Source: an uncultured Bacteroidales bacterium (GTDB lineage Bacteria > Bacteroidota > Bacteroidia > Bacteroidales > UBA932). From it: a DNA stretch of 64,000 nucleotides. This document shows, piece after piece, positions 42,497-51,278 of the stretch (position 1 is its first letter; each line of letters begins with the position of its first letter). The notes under the pieces are model-generated. The model had not been told where the DNA came from and did no database searches. It was given only the letters and a program-made list of their open reading frames with translations. The position numbers and the translations under genes were made by a program. The stretch covers positions 1 to 64,000 of the forward strand of contig CAJOHK010000002.1 in NCBI GenBank assembly GCA_905234285.1. The letters are read 5' to 3'.

Positions 42497-43804
42497 ATGG
42501 CAAAGAATTACTTGTTTACCAGCGAGTCGGTGAGCGAAGGTCACCCCGACAAAGTAGCCGATCAGATCAGTGACGCCATCCTGGACCAGTTCCTGATGCA
42601 GGACCCCGAGGCCAAGGTGGCCTGCGAGAGTTTTTGCTCCACCGGCATGGTGGTGGTGATGGGCGAGGTGAAGGCCGAGGCCTATGTGGACATCCAGAAC
42701 ACCGTGCGCAGCACCATCCGCAAGATTGGTTACACCAAGGCCGAATACATGTTTGACGCATCGGGCTGCGGCGTGCTCAGCGCCATCCACGAGCAAAGCC
42801 CTGACATCAACCGTGGCGTAGAGCGCAAGCATGGGGAAGACCAGGGCGCCGGCGACCAGGGCATGATGTTCGGCTATGCCTGCCGCGATACCGAGGACTA
42901 TATGCCCCTCCCGCTGTACCTGAGCCACAAGATCCTGGAAATCCTGGCCGACATCCGTCACAACGAGATCGGCCTCATGCCTTACCTGCGCCCGGACGCC
43001 AAGAGTCAGTTCACTATCGAGTACGATGGTGAGACCCATCAGCCCGTGAAGGTGCACACCATCGTCCTGAGCACCCAGCACGACGAATTCGTCGCCAAAA
43101 AGCTGGGCAAGATGAGCTACGACGAAGCCGTGCAGCAGTACGGTCACACCAAGGTGGACGCCGCCATGCAGGAGAAAATCCAGGCCGATGTGGAGTCCAT
43201 CCTCATTCCCCGCCTGAAAGCCTCCCTGCCCAAGGAGACGGCCGCCCTCATCCACGACTACATCCTGCATGTGAACCCCACCGGCAAGTTCGTGATCGGC
43301 GGTCCTCACGGCGACACCGGCCTCACCGGCCGCAAGATCATCGTGGACACCTACGGCGGCAAGGGTGCGCATGGCGGCGGCGCCTTCAGCGGCAAGGACC
43401 CCTCCAAGGTAGACCGCAGCGCTGCGTACGCCGCCCGCTATATCGCCAAGAACCTGGTGGCTGCCGGCGTGGCCGACGAATGCCTGGTGCAGCTGGCCTA
43501 TGCCATCGGCGTGGCCCGTCCCGTGAGCGTATACGTAGACTGCTACGGCACCGCCAAGAATGGCCTCAGCGATGGCGAGATAGCCGCTAAAGTGCAGGAA
43601 ATCTTTGACTTACGCCCCGCTGCCATCATCAAAAAGTTCCAGCTCAAGAATCCCATCTACGCCCCCACCGCCGCCTACGGTCACATGGGCCGCAAGCCTT
43701 ACACCAAAACGGTAAAAGTTCAGGGAAAAGAAAAAATTGTGCAATTCTTCGGTTGGGAACTGCTGGACAGCGTTCCGGCCGTGAAAAAGGCATTCGGTCT
43801 CTAA
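42497..43804 (+). CDS. metK: S-adenosylmethionine synthetase
   Basis: MetK makes SAM from methionine and ATP. The 435-residue protein begins [20 protein letters not shown] and contains [13 protein letters not shown] and [21 protein letters not shown], with the usual metal and phosphate residues. It is slightly longer than E. coli MetK, as in other Bacteroidota. Its leader holds a SAM-II-type riboswitch, terminator and hairpin repeats, so feedback by SAM is expected. A terminator follows directly. Confidence 0.97.
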   Translation: MAKNYLFTSESVSEGHPDKVADQISDAILDQFLMQDPEAKVACESFCSTGMVVVMGEVKAEAYVDIQNTVRSTIRKIGYTKAEYMFDASGCGVLSAIHEQSPDINRGVERKHGEDQGAGDQGMMFGYACRDTEDYMPLPLYLSHKILEILADIRHNEIGLMPYLRPDAKSQFTIEYDGETHQPVKVHTIVLSTQHDEFVAKKLGKMSYDEAVQQYGHTKVDAAMQEKIQADVESILIPRLKASLPKETAALIHDYILHVNPTGKFVIGGPHGDTGLTGRKIIVDTYGGKGAHGGGAFSGKDPSKVDRSAAYAARYIAKNLVAAGVADECLVQLAYAIGVARPVSVYVDCYGTAKNGLSDGEIAAKVQEIFDLRPAAIIKKFQLKNPIYAPTAAYGHMGRKPYTKTVKVQGKEKIVQFFGWELLDSVPAVKKAFGL

Positions 43805-43838
43805 AAAAGTCCGCTCCAAATGGGAGGGCGGATTTTTT
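43803..43838 (+). terminator. Terminator after metK
   Basis: A hairpin with stem bases CCGCTCC and GGAGGGCGG (one bulged G) begins right after the stop codon and ends in ATTTTTTG. It is followed directly by the promoter of the TonB receptor gene. Confidence 0.65.
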
Positions 43839-43847
43839 GTGTCCCGG

Positions 43848-43878
43848 TTGCAAGATTTCCAAAAAGGTTGTATCTTCG
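43848..43878 (+). promoter_or_regulatory. Promoter of the first TonB-receptor unit
   Basis: TTG (43848-43850), a 20-base spacer, TATCTTCG (43871-43878), a one-base variant of TAnnTTTG. The receptor ATG at 43935 follows a 50-base leader. Confidence 0.55.
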
Positions 43879-43934
43879 CGGCGGATTTGGTTAGAGAGTA
43901 CATCAGTATCAATATTTATTCTTTCACAAACCTT

Positions 43935-46900
43935 ATGAGAAACGCTTTTAAAAGCTTTGTCCTCGCATTCATTACCATGTTTGCGGGGGTTGTCGCCTAT
44001 GCTCAGGTGACCACATCGGCCCTCTCCGGCCGCGTGGTCGATCAGAGCGGCGAGCCTGTTATCGGCGCTGCCATCCTGGCTCAGCACGAGCCTTCCGGCA
44101 CCGTTTATGGCGCTGTGACCAATGCCGAAGGCCGTTATACCATTCAGGGTATGCGTCCCGGCGGTCCCTACAAGGTGGACTTCACCTGCCTGGGTTACCA
44201 GGATGCCACTTACACTGGTGTTGTCCTTCAGCTGGCCGAGACCTACAGCCTCAACGCCAAGATCAACGAGAGTTCCGAGATGCTGGAAGGCACCGTGGTG
44301 GTAGCCGATGCTGCTTCCAAGTTTGCTCTCGAGAAGACCGGCTCAGCCACCAACATCAGCAACAAGCAGATCGAAGCCATCCCTACTGTAAGCCGCAGCA
44401 TCACCGATGTTACCCGCCTGTCTCCTTACGGTGGTAACGGTATGACCTTCGCCGGTGCTGACCCCCGTACTGCCAACTTCACCGTTGACGGTGCCAACTT
44501 CAACAATAACTTCGGCCTTTCCGGCGGTTTGGTTGGCGGCGGCAGCCCTATCTCCATTGATGCAATCGAGGAAATGCAGGTTGTGATTTCGCCCTACGAC
44601 GTACGTCAGACCAACTTCATCGGTGGCGGTGTGAATGCCATTACCAAGAGCGGTACCAATACCTTTAGGGGAACGGCCTATATCTATCACCGCAATGAGA
44701 ATATGCGCGGCGATACCGTTGACGGCGAGCAGATTCCCAGTGCTCGCGATAAAGACCGCAATACCACCTATGGCTTTACCTTCGGCGGCCCTATCATCAA
44801 AAATAAGCTGTTCTTCTTTGCCAACGCGGAATTTTCCAAAGTCCCTACCGTGGTTACCCGCTGGCGTGGTTCGGAGGATGGTGTAGCCGATGCCAATAAC
44901 TATATCTCCCGCACCACCAACGCCGATCTTAAGAAAGTTTCCGATCACCTCAAGAGTAATTATGGTTATGACACCGGTTCCTGGACCAACTTCCCGGCCG
45001 ATGAAAATACCACCAAGATTCTTGCTCGTCTGGACTGGAACATTACTCAGAAGCATCACCTGGCCCTGCGTTACAACTATACGCTCAACAATTCCTGGAG
45101 AGAGCCTAACGCTACCTCTATGGATGGCGGTACTCGTATGAGCGGTGCCCGTATTTCCCAGTACTCCATGTCCTTCGTGAATTCCATGTATTCTGTCAAG
45201 AACGAGGTGAGCACCTGGTCTGTCGACTTCAATAGCCGTTTCAACGAGAAACTTTCCAACCAATTCCTGGCCACCTATTCTCGCGTTTTCAACCCGGTTC
45301 GTGGCAGTAACTCCGATGAGTTCCCCTTCATTGACATTCTGGACGGAGACCTCACCGACGACGGTAAGGGCGCAAACAACTACATGGCCGTGGGTTATGA
45401 GCTGTTCACCTGGACCAACTCAGTGGCCGAGAACAACATCAACATCAAGGACGATCTTACCTACTTCTTGGGTGATCACAAGATTACCGCTGGGTTGAAC
45501 TACGAATTCCAGTCGGCCGAGAACCACTACATGCGTGAAGGTACTGGCTACTACCGTTACAACTCCCTGTCCGATTTCATCAACGGTGCTGCCCCCGAGG
45601 TAGTTACCTTAACCTATGGATATGACGGCGAAAAGGCTCCTGCAGCCAAGGTGCGCTATTCCAAGGCCGGTATCTATGTACAGGACGAGTGGAACGTTTC
45701 CGAGCGTTTCAAACTCACTGGCGGTCTTCGTCTGGACGGTCTGTTCTTCAACAATAAGGACCTCGTTACCAACCAGGCCATTTACGACCTCAGCTACTAT
45801 CCCAAGAACCATGGTTTCACCGAGCAGCACATCGATACCGGTAAGTGGCCCACTGCCAAGCTCATCATCTCACCCCGTCTGGGCTTTAACTGGGACGTGC
45901 TGGGCAACAAGACCCTGAAAGTACGCGGTGGTACCGGTCTATTCCAAGGCCGTCTGCCTCTGGTGTTCTTCACCAATATGCCTACCAACGGCGGTCTTGT
46001 GCAGTATCGCGCAGAACTCAATGCCAAAACCCAGGTATATGATGCCCAGAAAGATAAAGTGCTTTTGCCTTGGTACACCGGCGCCGTTACGACCGATGAG
46101 AAAGGCAATACTTTCATCGATATGAACCAGTTCGCTGGTGGTCTGGTTTCCGAGAACGGCAAAGCCAATATCGATGCGCTCCTGAACAAGCTTCACGGTA
46201 TGGGTTATCCTACTACCGTTTCTCCAGAGGACGGCACCGTTCCTTCGGCCATTGCCGCCGTGGATCCCAAGTTCAAGCTGCCTCAGGTATGGAAGAGCTC
46301 CCTGGCTATAGACTACAGTTTCCCCACATCCTTCCCGCTGTCCCTCGAAGTGGAAGGTATCTTCAACAAGACGGTGAATGCTGTCTCTGTCTCTGACTGG
46401 AGCATGCCCGATGTGGCCGAGTTTGCCCGCTTTAACGGCGTAGACAACCGTCCCATCTATCCTACAGGCTATCGCACTGGTACCAAGGCTTTCGTCCTTG
46501 AGAACACCAGCAAGGGTTATGGCTGGAGCACTAGCGTGACCCTGAATGCCCGTCCTTTCGAGGGCCTCAGCATCATGGCCGCCTACACCCATTCCGTTTC
46601 CAAGGAAGTGACCGGTATGCCCGGCTCCGATGCCGAGAGTGCCTTCACCTATGTACCCACCTCGGATGGTCCTAACTATATCCCACTGCATAACTCCGAG
46701 TACATCACCCCGGACCGTGTGATTGTTTCAGCTACGGCAAACGATAAGAGCGGTAATCACTTCAGCGTGATTTATGAAACCTGGCGTGGTGGTTACAATT
46801 ACTCCTACATGATGTCCAACGACATGAACAACGACGGTTACAACTACGATGCCCTGTACATCCCCACCGATGCCCAGGTCGAAAAAGGTGAGTTCCGTTT

Positions 46901-47324
46901 CGTGTCTCCTGACGATGCCAAGCGCTTCATGGACTACGTGCACAAGGATGCCTATCTGAGCAAGCATCAGGGCCAGTACGCCGAGCCTTACAGCGTGTAT
47001 TCGCCTTGGGTGCACCGCGTAGACCTGAGCTACAAGCACGACTTTAAGCTCAAGATTGGAAAAACCACTAACACCTTGCAGCTGAGCGCCGACATCAAGA
47101 ACGTCCTTAACCTGTTCAACTCCAGTTGGGGTGTGAGCAAGTACCTCAACCCCAAGATTGGTTCAGAGGCCCGTATTCTCAAGTACGAGGGTGTAGATGC
47201 CGACGGTTATGCCACCTTCTCCACTCCAGAGGCTATTAACGGCAATACCGAGACCTTCGTGTTTAACCATGCTATCGGTCAGTGCTGGTATGCTTCCATC
47301 GGCCTTAAGTATATGTTCAACTAA
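43935..47324 (+). CDS. TonB-dependent outer-membrane receptor, Oar-like (receptor 1)
   Basis: The 1129-residue protein starts at ATG 43935, which opens a signal peptide (about 24 residues, ending VVAYAQ). A carboxypeptidase-regulatory-like beta domain follows (about 30-115, LSGRVVDQSGEPVIGAAIL), then a plug (about 120-250, SITDVTRLSPYGGNGM, NFTVDGANFNNNFG) and a 22-strand barrel ending YASIGLKYMFN. It resembles Oar-type receptors without a SusD partner. The next gene, 18 bases on, is an OB-fold lipoprotein, which may serve as its surface binding partner. Confidence 0.9.
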   Translation: MRNAFKSFVLAFITMFAGVVAYAQVTTSALSGRVVDQSGEPVIGAAILAQHEPSGTVYGAVTNAEGRYTIQGMRPGGPYKVDFTCLGYQDATYTGVVLQLAETYSLNAKINESSEMLEGTVVVADAASKFALEKTGSATNISNKQIEAIPTVSRSITDVTRLSPYGGNGMTFAGADPRTANFTVDGANFNNNFGLSGGLVGGGSPISIDAIEEMQVVISPYDVRQTNFIGGGVNAITKSGTNTFRGTAYIYHRNENMRGDTVDGEQIPSARDKDRNTTYGFTFGGPIIKNKLFFFANAEFSKVPTVVTRWRGSEDGVADANNYISRTTNADLKKVSDHLKSNYGYDTGSWTNFPADENTTKILARLDWNITQKHHLALRYNYTLNNSWREPNATSMDGGTRMSGARISQYSMSFVNSMYSVKNEVSTWSVDFNSRFNEKLSNQFLATYSRVFNPVRGSNSDEFPFIDILDGDLTDDGKGANNYMAVGYELFTWTNSVAENNINIKDDLTYFLGDHKITAGLNYEFQSAENHYMREGTGYYRYNSLSDFINGAAPEVVTLTYGYDGEKAPAAKVRYSKAGIYVQDEWNVSERFKLTGGLRLDGLFFNNKDLVTNQAIYDLSYYPKNHGFTEQHIDTGKWPTAKLIISPRLGFNWDVLGNKTLKVRGGTGLFQGRLPLVFFTNMPTNGGLVQYRAELNAKTQVYDAQKDKVLLPWYTGAVTTDEKGNTFIDMNQFAGGLVSENGKANIDALLNKLHGMGYPTTVSPEDGTVPSAIAAVDPKFKLPQVWKSSLAIDYSFPTSFPLSLEVEGIFNKTVNAVSVSDWSMPDVAEFARFNGVDNRPIYPTGYRTGTKAFVLENTSKGYGWSTSVTLNARPFEGLSIMAAYTHSVSKEVTGMPGSDAESAFTYVPTSDGPNYIPLHNSEYITPDRVIVSATANDKSGNHFSVIYETWRGGYNYSYMMSNDMNNDGYNYDALYIPTDAQVEKGEFRFVSPDDAKRFMDYVHKDAYLSKHQGQYAEPYSVYSPWVHRVDLSYKHDFKLKIGKTTNTLQLSADIKNVLNLFNSSWGVSKYLNPKIGSEARILKYEGVDADGYATFSTPEAINGNTETFVFNHAIGQCWYASIGLKYMFN

Positions 47325-47342
47325 TCTATTATTGGCAGTCTT

Positions 47343-49823
47343 ATGAAACTTAAGTATTTTTTTGCTTCCATCGTTGCAACTTTGGCCCTGGCCGTGAGTT
47401 GCCAGAAAGAGGCTGACAATTTCCTGAACGAAATCAAGGCAAGTTCATCTTACCTGGCCTTCCCTGCCGAGGGCGGTGAGATTACCTATACCTTCACCAC
47501 TACCGACGCCTGGGAGTGGGATCTCATCAACACCAAGGACGAGAAGGACGCCGACGGAGAAACCGTCAAAGTCCCCGTGGCCTTCCCTGAGTGGATTACC
47601 GCCTCTGCCATGTCGGGCGCTGCCGGCGAGAACAAAGTGGTCCTTACTGCTACCGAAGCCACCGACACCCGTGTGGCTACCATCGCCATCAAGTGTGCCG
47701 GGAAGAAACAACGCATCAATGTAATTCAGGCAACTGAAGCTGCCGAGCCCGTTATTATGACGGTCTCCGAAGCCATCGCCTGGGCTCCTGGCCTTGCCGA
47801 CGGCTCAATCCCTGAGCAGAATGTCTATGTGAAAGGTATCGTTTGCCGCATCGACGAAATCAGCACGTCCTACGGCAATGCCACCTATTATCTGTCCGAT
47901 GACGGTTCTTTCAAGGGTTCCTACGGCGCTGACGGAAAATCCACCGATGGTGCCAACTGGTTCGAGGTTTACCGCGGCTACTGGCTTAACGGTGCAAAAT
48001 TCACCACCGGCAACGAGTTCTCGGTAGGTGACGAGATCATCGTCAGCGGTCTCATTATGAGCTATAAGGGTACCCCCGAAACCAAGCAGAACGCTTCCGA
48101 AGTGTACAAATACACGCCTTCCCTCATCGGTGTAGACGGCCCCGACTATGGTACCGTTAAAAATGAGGAAGGCGAAGAAGTCGCTCTCACCGCCATCCCC
48201 GCCGAAGGTGGTAAAGCCCGCGTAACGGTTTCTTCCAAGGTTACGCCCGTGCTGCTTACCTCAGACGCTGATTGGCTCACTGTTTCCGATGTGGAGTCCG
48301 GCGACGTTTATGTTCTCACGGCCGCTGCTAATGAGTACACCGCCACTCGCACCGCCACCATCACCATCAAGGCTCCCGGTGCCGTGAAGACGGTGGCTGT
48401 TTCCCAGGAAGGCATCCCCGCCACCGGCGCTACCGTGACCGAGATCATCGCCATGGCCGACGACTCCCAGGTCGAAACCCTCGAGAGCACGGTCATCGCC
48501 AAGACCGGCCGCGGCGTCGTCATCTACGACGGCACGACCGCCCTCTATGCCTACAGCACCGACAAGTTCGTCGACGTCCAGATTGGTGACAATGTCAAGA
48601 TCTTCGGTAAGAAGACCACCTATAACGGTGTGCCCGAGATTACCGACGTGACCGAGGTGATTGTTTACTCCAACGGCAATACGTTCGAGATCCCGGCTGC
48701 GACGGACATCACCGCTCAAGCTGGCGACTATACTGCCGCCAAGGCAGAGTTTATCAAGCTTACCGGTACCTTAAGCATCAACAAGGAAAAAGGTTACTAT
48801 AACCTGGCTCTGGATGCCTTCCCGGAGGGTGACAAACAGGGTTCCATCAACCAGCCTCTTGCCGACCTCGGCTTAGATGCTCTCGACGGCAAGAAGATCA
48901 CCGTTACCGGTTGGTTCAATGGTCTTGGCAGCAGCGGCAAGTTCATCAACATGATTGCCACCAAGGTAGTCGAGTTTGTCGACAATCCTAAGGGTACCGC
49001 CACCAACCCGTACAGCGCTTCCGAGATTGCGGCAGAAATCCTCGCCGGCAACATCCCCGAGGAAGACGTTTACATCAAGGGCATTGTATCTGCGGTCCTT
49101 TACACCGCATCGGCCGACCATCCTACCGCAACCTTCTGGATTTCCGACGACGGCACCGCCTACGGTGTGTCCGCCGACAAGAAGAGCACCACCGAACCCA
49201 CTAAGGACTTCGAGTGCTACAGCGTCAAGTGGTTCGGCAATGCCGACTGGGCCGAGGGCAACGGTCAGGTGACCGTGGGTGACGAGGTGATTGTCTGCGG
49301 CAAGACCACCGTCTACAGCGGCGTAGCCGAGACTTCCTCCAAGAAGGCCTGGCTGTACAGCGTCAACTATGTGAAGACCGCCGGCTTGGGCCTGGGCAGC
49401 GCCGAATTCCCGTTCAACGTGGCGGGCGCTGAGGAAGTTATCGACTATCAGCAGGCCGAGATGGCCGCCGCCAAGGCCGCCGAGGCTGCAACACCGGTAT
49501 TCAAGGATGTTTGCGTCGGTGGCAAGATTTCCGCTATCCTTTACGATCCTTCTGCCGACCATCCTACCTGCAGCTTCTGGATTTCCGACGACGGCACCGC
49601 TTATGGTGTGTCTGCCGACAAGAAGAGCACCACCGAACCCACTAAGGACTTCGAGTGCTACAGCGTGAAGTGGTTCGGCAACACGGACTGGGCCGAAGGC
49701 AATGCCAAGCCGGCCGTGGGTGATGAGGTCATCGTCAAGGGCCAGCTCACCCTGTACGGCACCACCTACGAGACTGCAAGCAAGAAAGCTTGGATATACT
49801 CCCTGAACGGAGCTACTGAGTAA
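47343..49823 (+). CDS. BACON/OB-fold repeat lipoprotein (receptor 1 partner)
   Basis: The 826-residue protein has a lipoprotein signal (LALAVSCQ). Two BACON-like beta domains (about 30-130 and 270-360) alternate with OB-fold-like domains recognisable by YVKGIV...YYLSDDG...VGDEIIVSG (about 140-260, 365-540, 560-680, 705-825). The last two OB domains share a near-identical 35-residue block, also at DNA level (49134-49240 and 49575-49681). OB folds usually bind nucleic acid or sugars. Anchored on the cell surface, it could catch ligand for receptor 1. Assignment of OB folds is by pattern, not search. Confidence 0.78.
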   Translation: MKLKYFFASIVATLALAVSCQKEADNFLNEIKASSSYLAFPAEGGEITYTFTTTDAWEWDLINTKDEKDADGETVKVPVAFPEWITASAMSGAAGENKVVLTATEATDTRVATIAIKCAGKKQRINVIQATEAAEPVIMTVSEAIAWAPGLADGSIPEQNVYVKGIVCRIDEISTSYGNATYYLSDDGSFKGSYGADGKSTDGANWFEVYRGYWLNGAKFTTGNEFSVGDEIIVSGLIMSYKGTPETKQNASEVYKYTPSLIGVDGPDYGTVKNEEGEEVALTAIPAEGGKARVTVSSKVTPVLLTSDADWLTVSDVESGDVYVLTAAANEYTATRTATITIKAPGAVKTVAVSQEGIPATGATVTEIIAMADDSQVETLESTVIAKTGRGVVIYDGTTALYAYSTDKFVDVQIGDNVKIFGKKTTYNGVPEITDVTEVIVYSNGNTFEIPAATDITAQAGDYTAAKAEFIKLTGTLSINKEKGYYNLALDAFPEGDKQGSINQPLADLGLDALDGKKITVTGWFNGLGSSGKFINMIATKVVEFVDNPKGTATNPYSASEIAAEILAGNIPEEDVYIKGIVSAVLYTASADHPTATFWISDDGTAYGVSADKKSTTEPTKDFECYSVKWFGNADWAEGNGQVTVGDEVIVCGKTTVYSGVAETSSKKAWLYSVNYVKTAGLGLGSAEFPFNVAGAEEVIDYQQAEMAAAKAAEAATPVFKDVCVGGKISAILYDPSADHPTCSFWISDDGTAYGVSADKKSTTEPTKDFECYSVKWFGNTDWAEGNAKPAVGDEVIVKGQLTLYGTTYETASKKAWIYSLNGATE

Positions 49824-49845
49824 TTCTTTCAGGCAAACTGCATTG

Positions 49846-49875
49846 AGCCCGAGGTATTCTGCCCCGGGCTTTTTT
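49846..49875 (+). terminator. Terminator of the first receptor unit
   Basis: AGCCCG and CGGGCT form the stem, followed by TTTTTT. It lies 22 bases after the lipoprotein stop. Confidence 0.7.
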
Positions 49876-49877
49876 CT

Positions 49878-49988
49878 TGGGCTAGGTCTCATTTTAGGGC
49901 GGGGACCTGGCCCAGTGGTTTGGCTCTGTATGCGCTGTAGGCCATAATTGCTGGGCTAGGTGTCGGCATAAAAATGAGACCTGGCCCA
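49878..49988. mobile_element. Palindromic miniature element with four TGGGCYAGGT motifs
   Basis: Ends TGGGCTAGGTCTCATTTT (49878-49895) and AAAATGAGACCTGGCCCA (49971-49988) are inverted repeats. Two inner motifs (49904-49914 inverted, 49952-49962 direct) repeat the same word. Each half is also a palindrome, so the whole can fold as a long hairpin or cross. No coding sequence. It resembles a non-autonomous element; a target duplication was not found. Confidence 0.6.
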
Positions 49989-49998
49989 CACGCAGGCA

Positions 49999-50030
49999 TT
50001 TGGCCGGTATCGAATTATTGCTTATATTTG
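49999..50030 (+). promoter_or_regulatory. Consensus promoter upstream of the structured leader/Rpn gene
   Basis: TTTG (49999-50002), a 20-base spacer, TATATTTG (50023-50030), a full match to the phylum consensus. Transcription should begin near 50036, about 200 bases before the Rpn start. Confidence 0.75.
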
Positions 50031-50035
50031 CCGTG

Positions 50036-50233
50036 CAGACCTCCTTTGGGAACAGAATGAAGGTTGAAACCCTTTGTTACGGGGGCCCGGTCTAAGGTTT
50101 AAGCTTCACCACAGGTTTCTCAGGTGAAGAGGCGTCAATTCGGACGCAGCTGCCCCATAGCGTCTGCAACAGGGCGCGTAACACGGTCTCGGAAATCCCG
50201 GACTGTATTGTTCAACTTTTATCGTTATGTGCC
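50036..50233 (+). ncRNA. Structured RNA leader or independent small RNA before Rpn
   Basis: The 200-base stretch has no convincing frame. It can fold into a branched structure: GCAGAC (50035-50040) with GTCTGC (50163-50168) as closing stem, CTTCACC with GGTGAAG (around 50105-50130) and GCGTC with GACGC (around 50132-50147) hairpins. AGACC near the 5' end can also pair with GGTCT further on. It may be a long regulatory leader of the Rpn gene or a separate small RNA such as a Bacteroidales 6S-type RNA; no clear terminator is visible. Identity is unsettled. Confidence 0.45.
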
Positions 50234-51154
50234 ATGTTGCAAAATTTGGTCTGTGGTTACAAGCCACAAGATGAACCGTTGTCTTATTTGGAGGACCCGG
50301 CTACTTGGGATGCCACGTATGATCCCAAGGCTCGTTATGCCAACATCCTTCTGGACGACTGGTTTAAGCGGGCCTTCGGCTCAGAAGACAGAAAACGTTT
50401 GATGGAGCTCTTCCTTCAAGAGATTATTCCGGAGAGAAAAATTGCGGGCTTGCGTTATGTGTCCCAGGAACATGTTAACCTGTTTCCGGGCAAGAAAGAC
50501 ATCAGGGTAGATGTGGAATGCCTGGATGCCCATGGGGCCCGTTTTGTGGTAGAGGTGCAGGTTGCTCCTCAGAACTGGTTTTATGAGCGGGCTTTGTACT
50601 ATTCGGCCTTTTCCCTGATGAAGCAGATGGATAAGGGCGTAGATGAGTATGTGTTTCCTCCGGTGTATTTTATAGGCCTTATGGACTTTTCTTTCCATCG
50701 CGGCTCAGACAAAGTTCTATACCGTTACGGACTATCGGATTTGTCCACCGGAGAGATGATGACCGACAAACTCAACTTGATATTCCTGGAGCTGCCCAAT
50801 TGCAAGAAGGCAATGACGCCGGATGCATCGGTACTGGATAACTTCTGCTATGCGCTGCATAATCTTCGTTTCCTGCCCAACAGGCCATTGGAATTGAGGC
50901 AAGAAATCTTTGAACTCTTGTTTGAGTCGGCAGATATTGCTAAATTTACGCCCGATGAAAAAATCAAATATGATAAGGATATGACCACAGACCGGGACAG
51001 ACGCAATCAACTCAAGAAGGCGGCCGAAGATGGGCTGAGGGAAGGCCGTGAGGAAGGCCGTGAGGAAGAAAGAAAAGCCCTAACTCAAGCAATGGAAGCG
51101 GCAGGGCTGCCTCCAGAAAAAATCCAAGAAATTCTGAGCCATAAAGCCCAATGA
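50234..51154 (+). CDS. Rpn-family PD-(D/E)XK nuclease/putative transposase
   Basis: This 306-residue protein matches the recombination-promoting nuclease (Rpn/PDDEXK_2) family: SFK-like start DDWFKRAFGSEDRKRLMELF, catalytic strand pair IRVDVECLDAHGARFVVEVQV (Asp, then ExQ), and YYSAFSLMKQ. The tail is a charged helix with GREEGREEERKAL repeats, typical of the family. Rpn proteins cut DNA and are linked to phage defence or recombination. It lies between two receptor units but has its own promoter and terminator, so it is probably an independent insertion. Confidence 0.88.
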   Translation: MLQNLVCGYKPQDEPLSYLEDPATWDATYDPKARYANILLDDWFKRAFGSEDRKRLMELFLQEIIPERKIAGLRYVSQEHVNLFPGKKDIRVDVECLDAHGARFVVEVQVAPQNWFYERALYYSAFSLMKQMDKGVDEYVFPPVYFIGLMDFSFHRGSDKVLYRYGLSDLSTGEMMTDKLNLIFLELPNCKKAMTPDASVLDNFCYALHNLRFLPNRPLELRQEIFELLFESADIAKFTPDEKIKYDKDMTTDRDRRNQLKKAAEDGLREGREEGREEERKALTQAMEAAGLPPEKIQEILSHKAQ

Positions 51155-51160
51155 GCGCGA

Positions 51161-51191
51161 CGGCTTCCGAGGTTTCGGGAGCCGCTTTTTT
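51161..51191 (+). terminator. Terminator after the Rpn gene
   Basis: CGGCTTCC pairs with GGGAGCCG (one T-G) and is followed by CTTTTTT. It ends the Rpn transcript. Confidence 0.75.
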
Positions 51192-51199
51192 ATGCCCCC

Positions 51200-51229
51200 T
51201 TGAATTCCCGAATATTTTTGTTAAATTTG
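51200..51229 (+). promoter_or_regulatory. Promoter of the nuclease/receptor operon
   Basis: TTG (51200-51202), a 19-base spacer, TAAATTTG (51222-51229). The ATG at 51279 follows a 45-base leader. The six genes to 62354 are spaced 2-28 bases apart, so this promoter may drive all of them. Confidence 0.65.
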
Positions 51230-51278
51230 TACGATTATGGACAATTGATAATCAAATATTTTAATTAATACACACATC

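Noticed and set aside
50124..50402. 92-residue frame overlapping the Rpn start
   Set aside because: It has no motif and overlaps a good Rpn gene; the upstream part looks like structured RNA.
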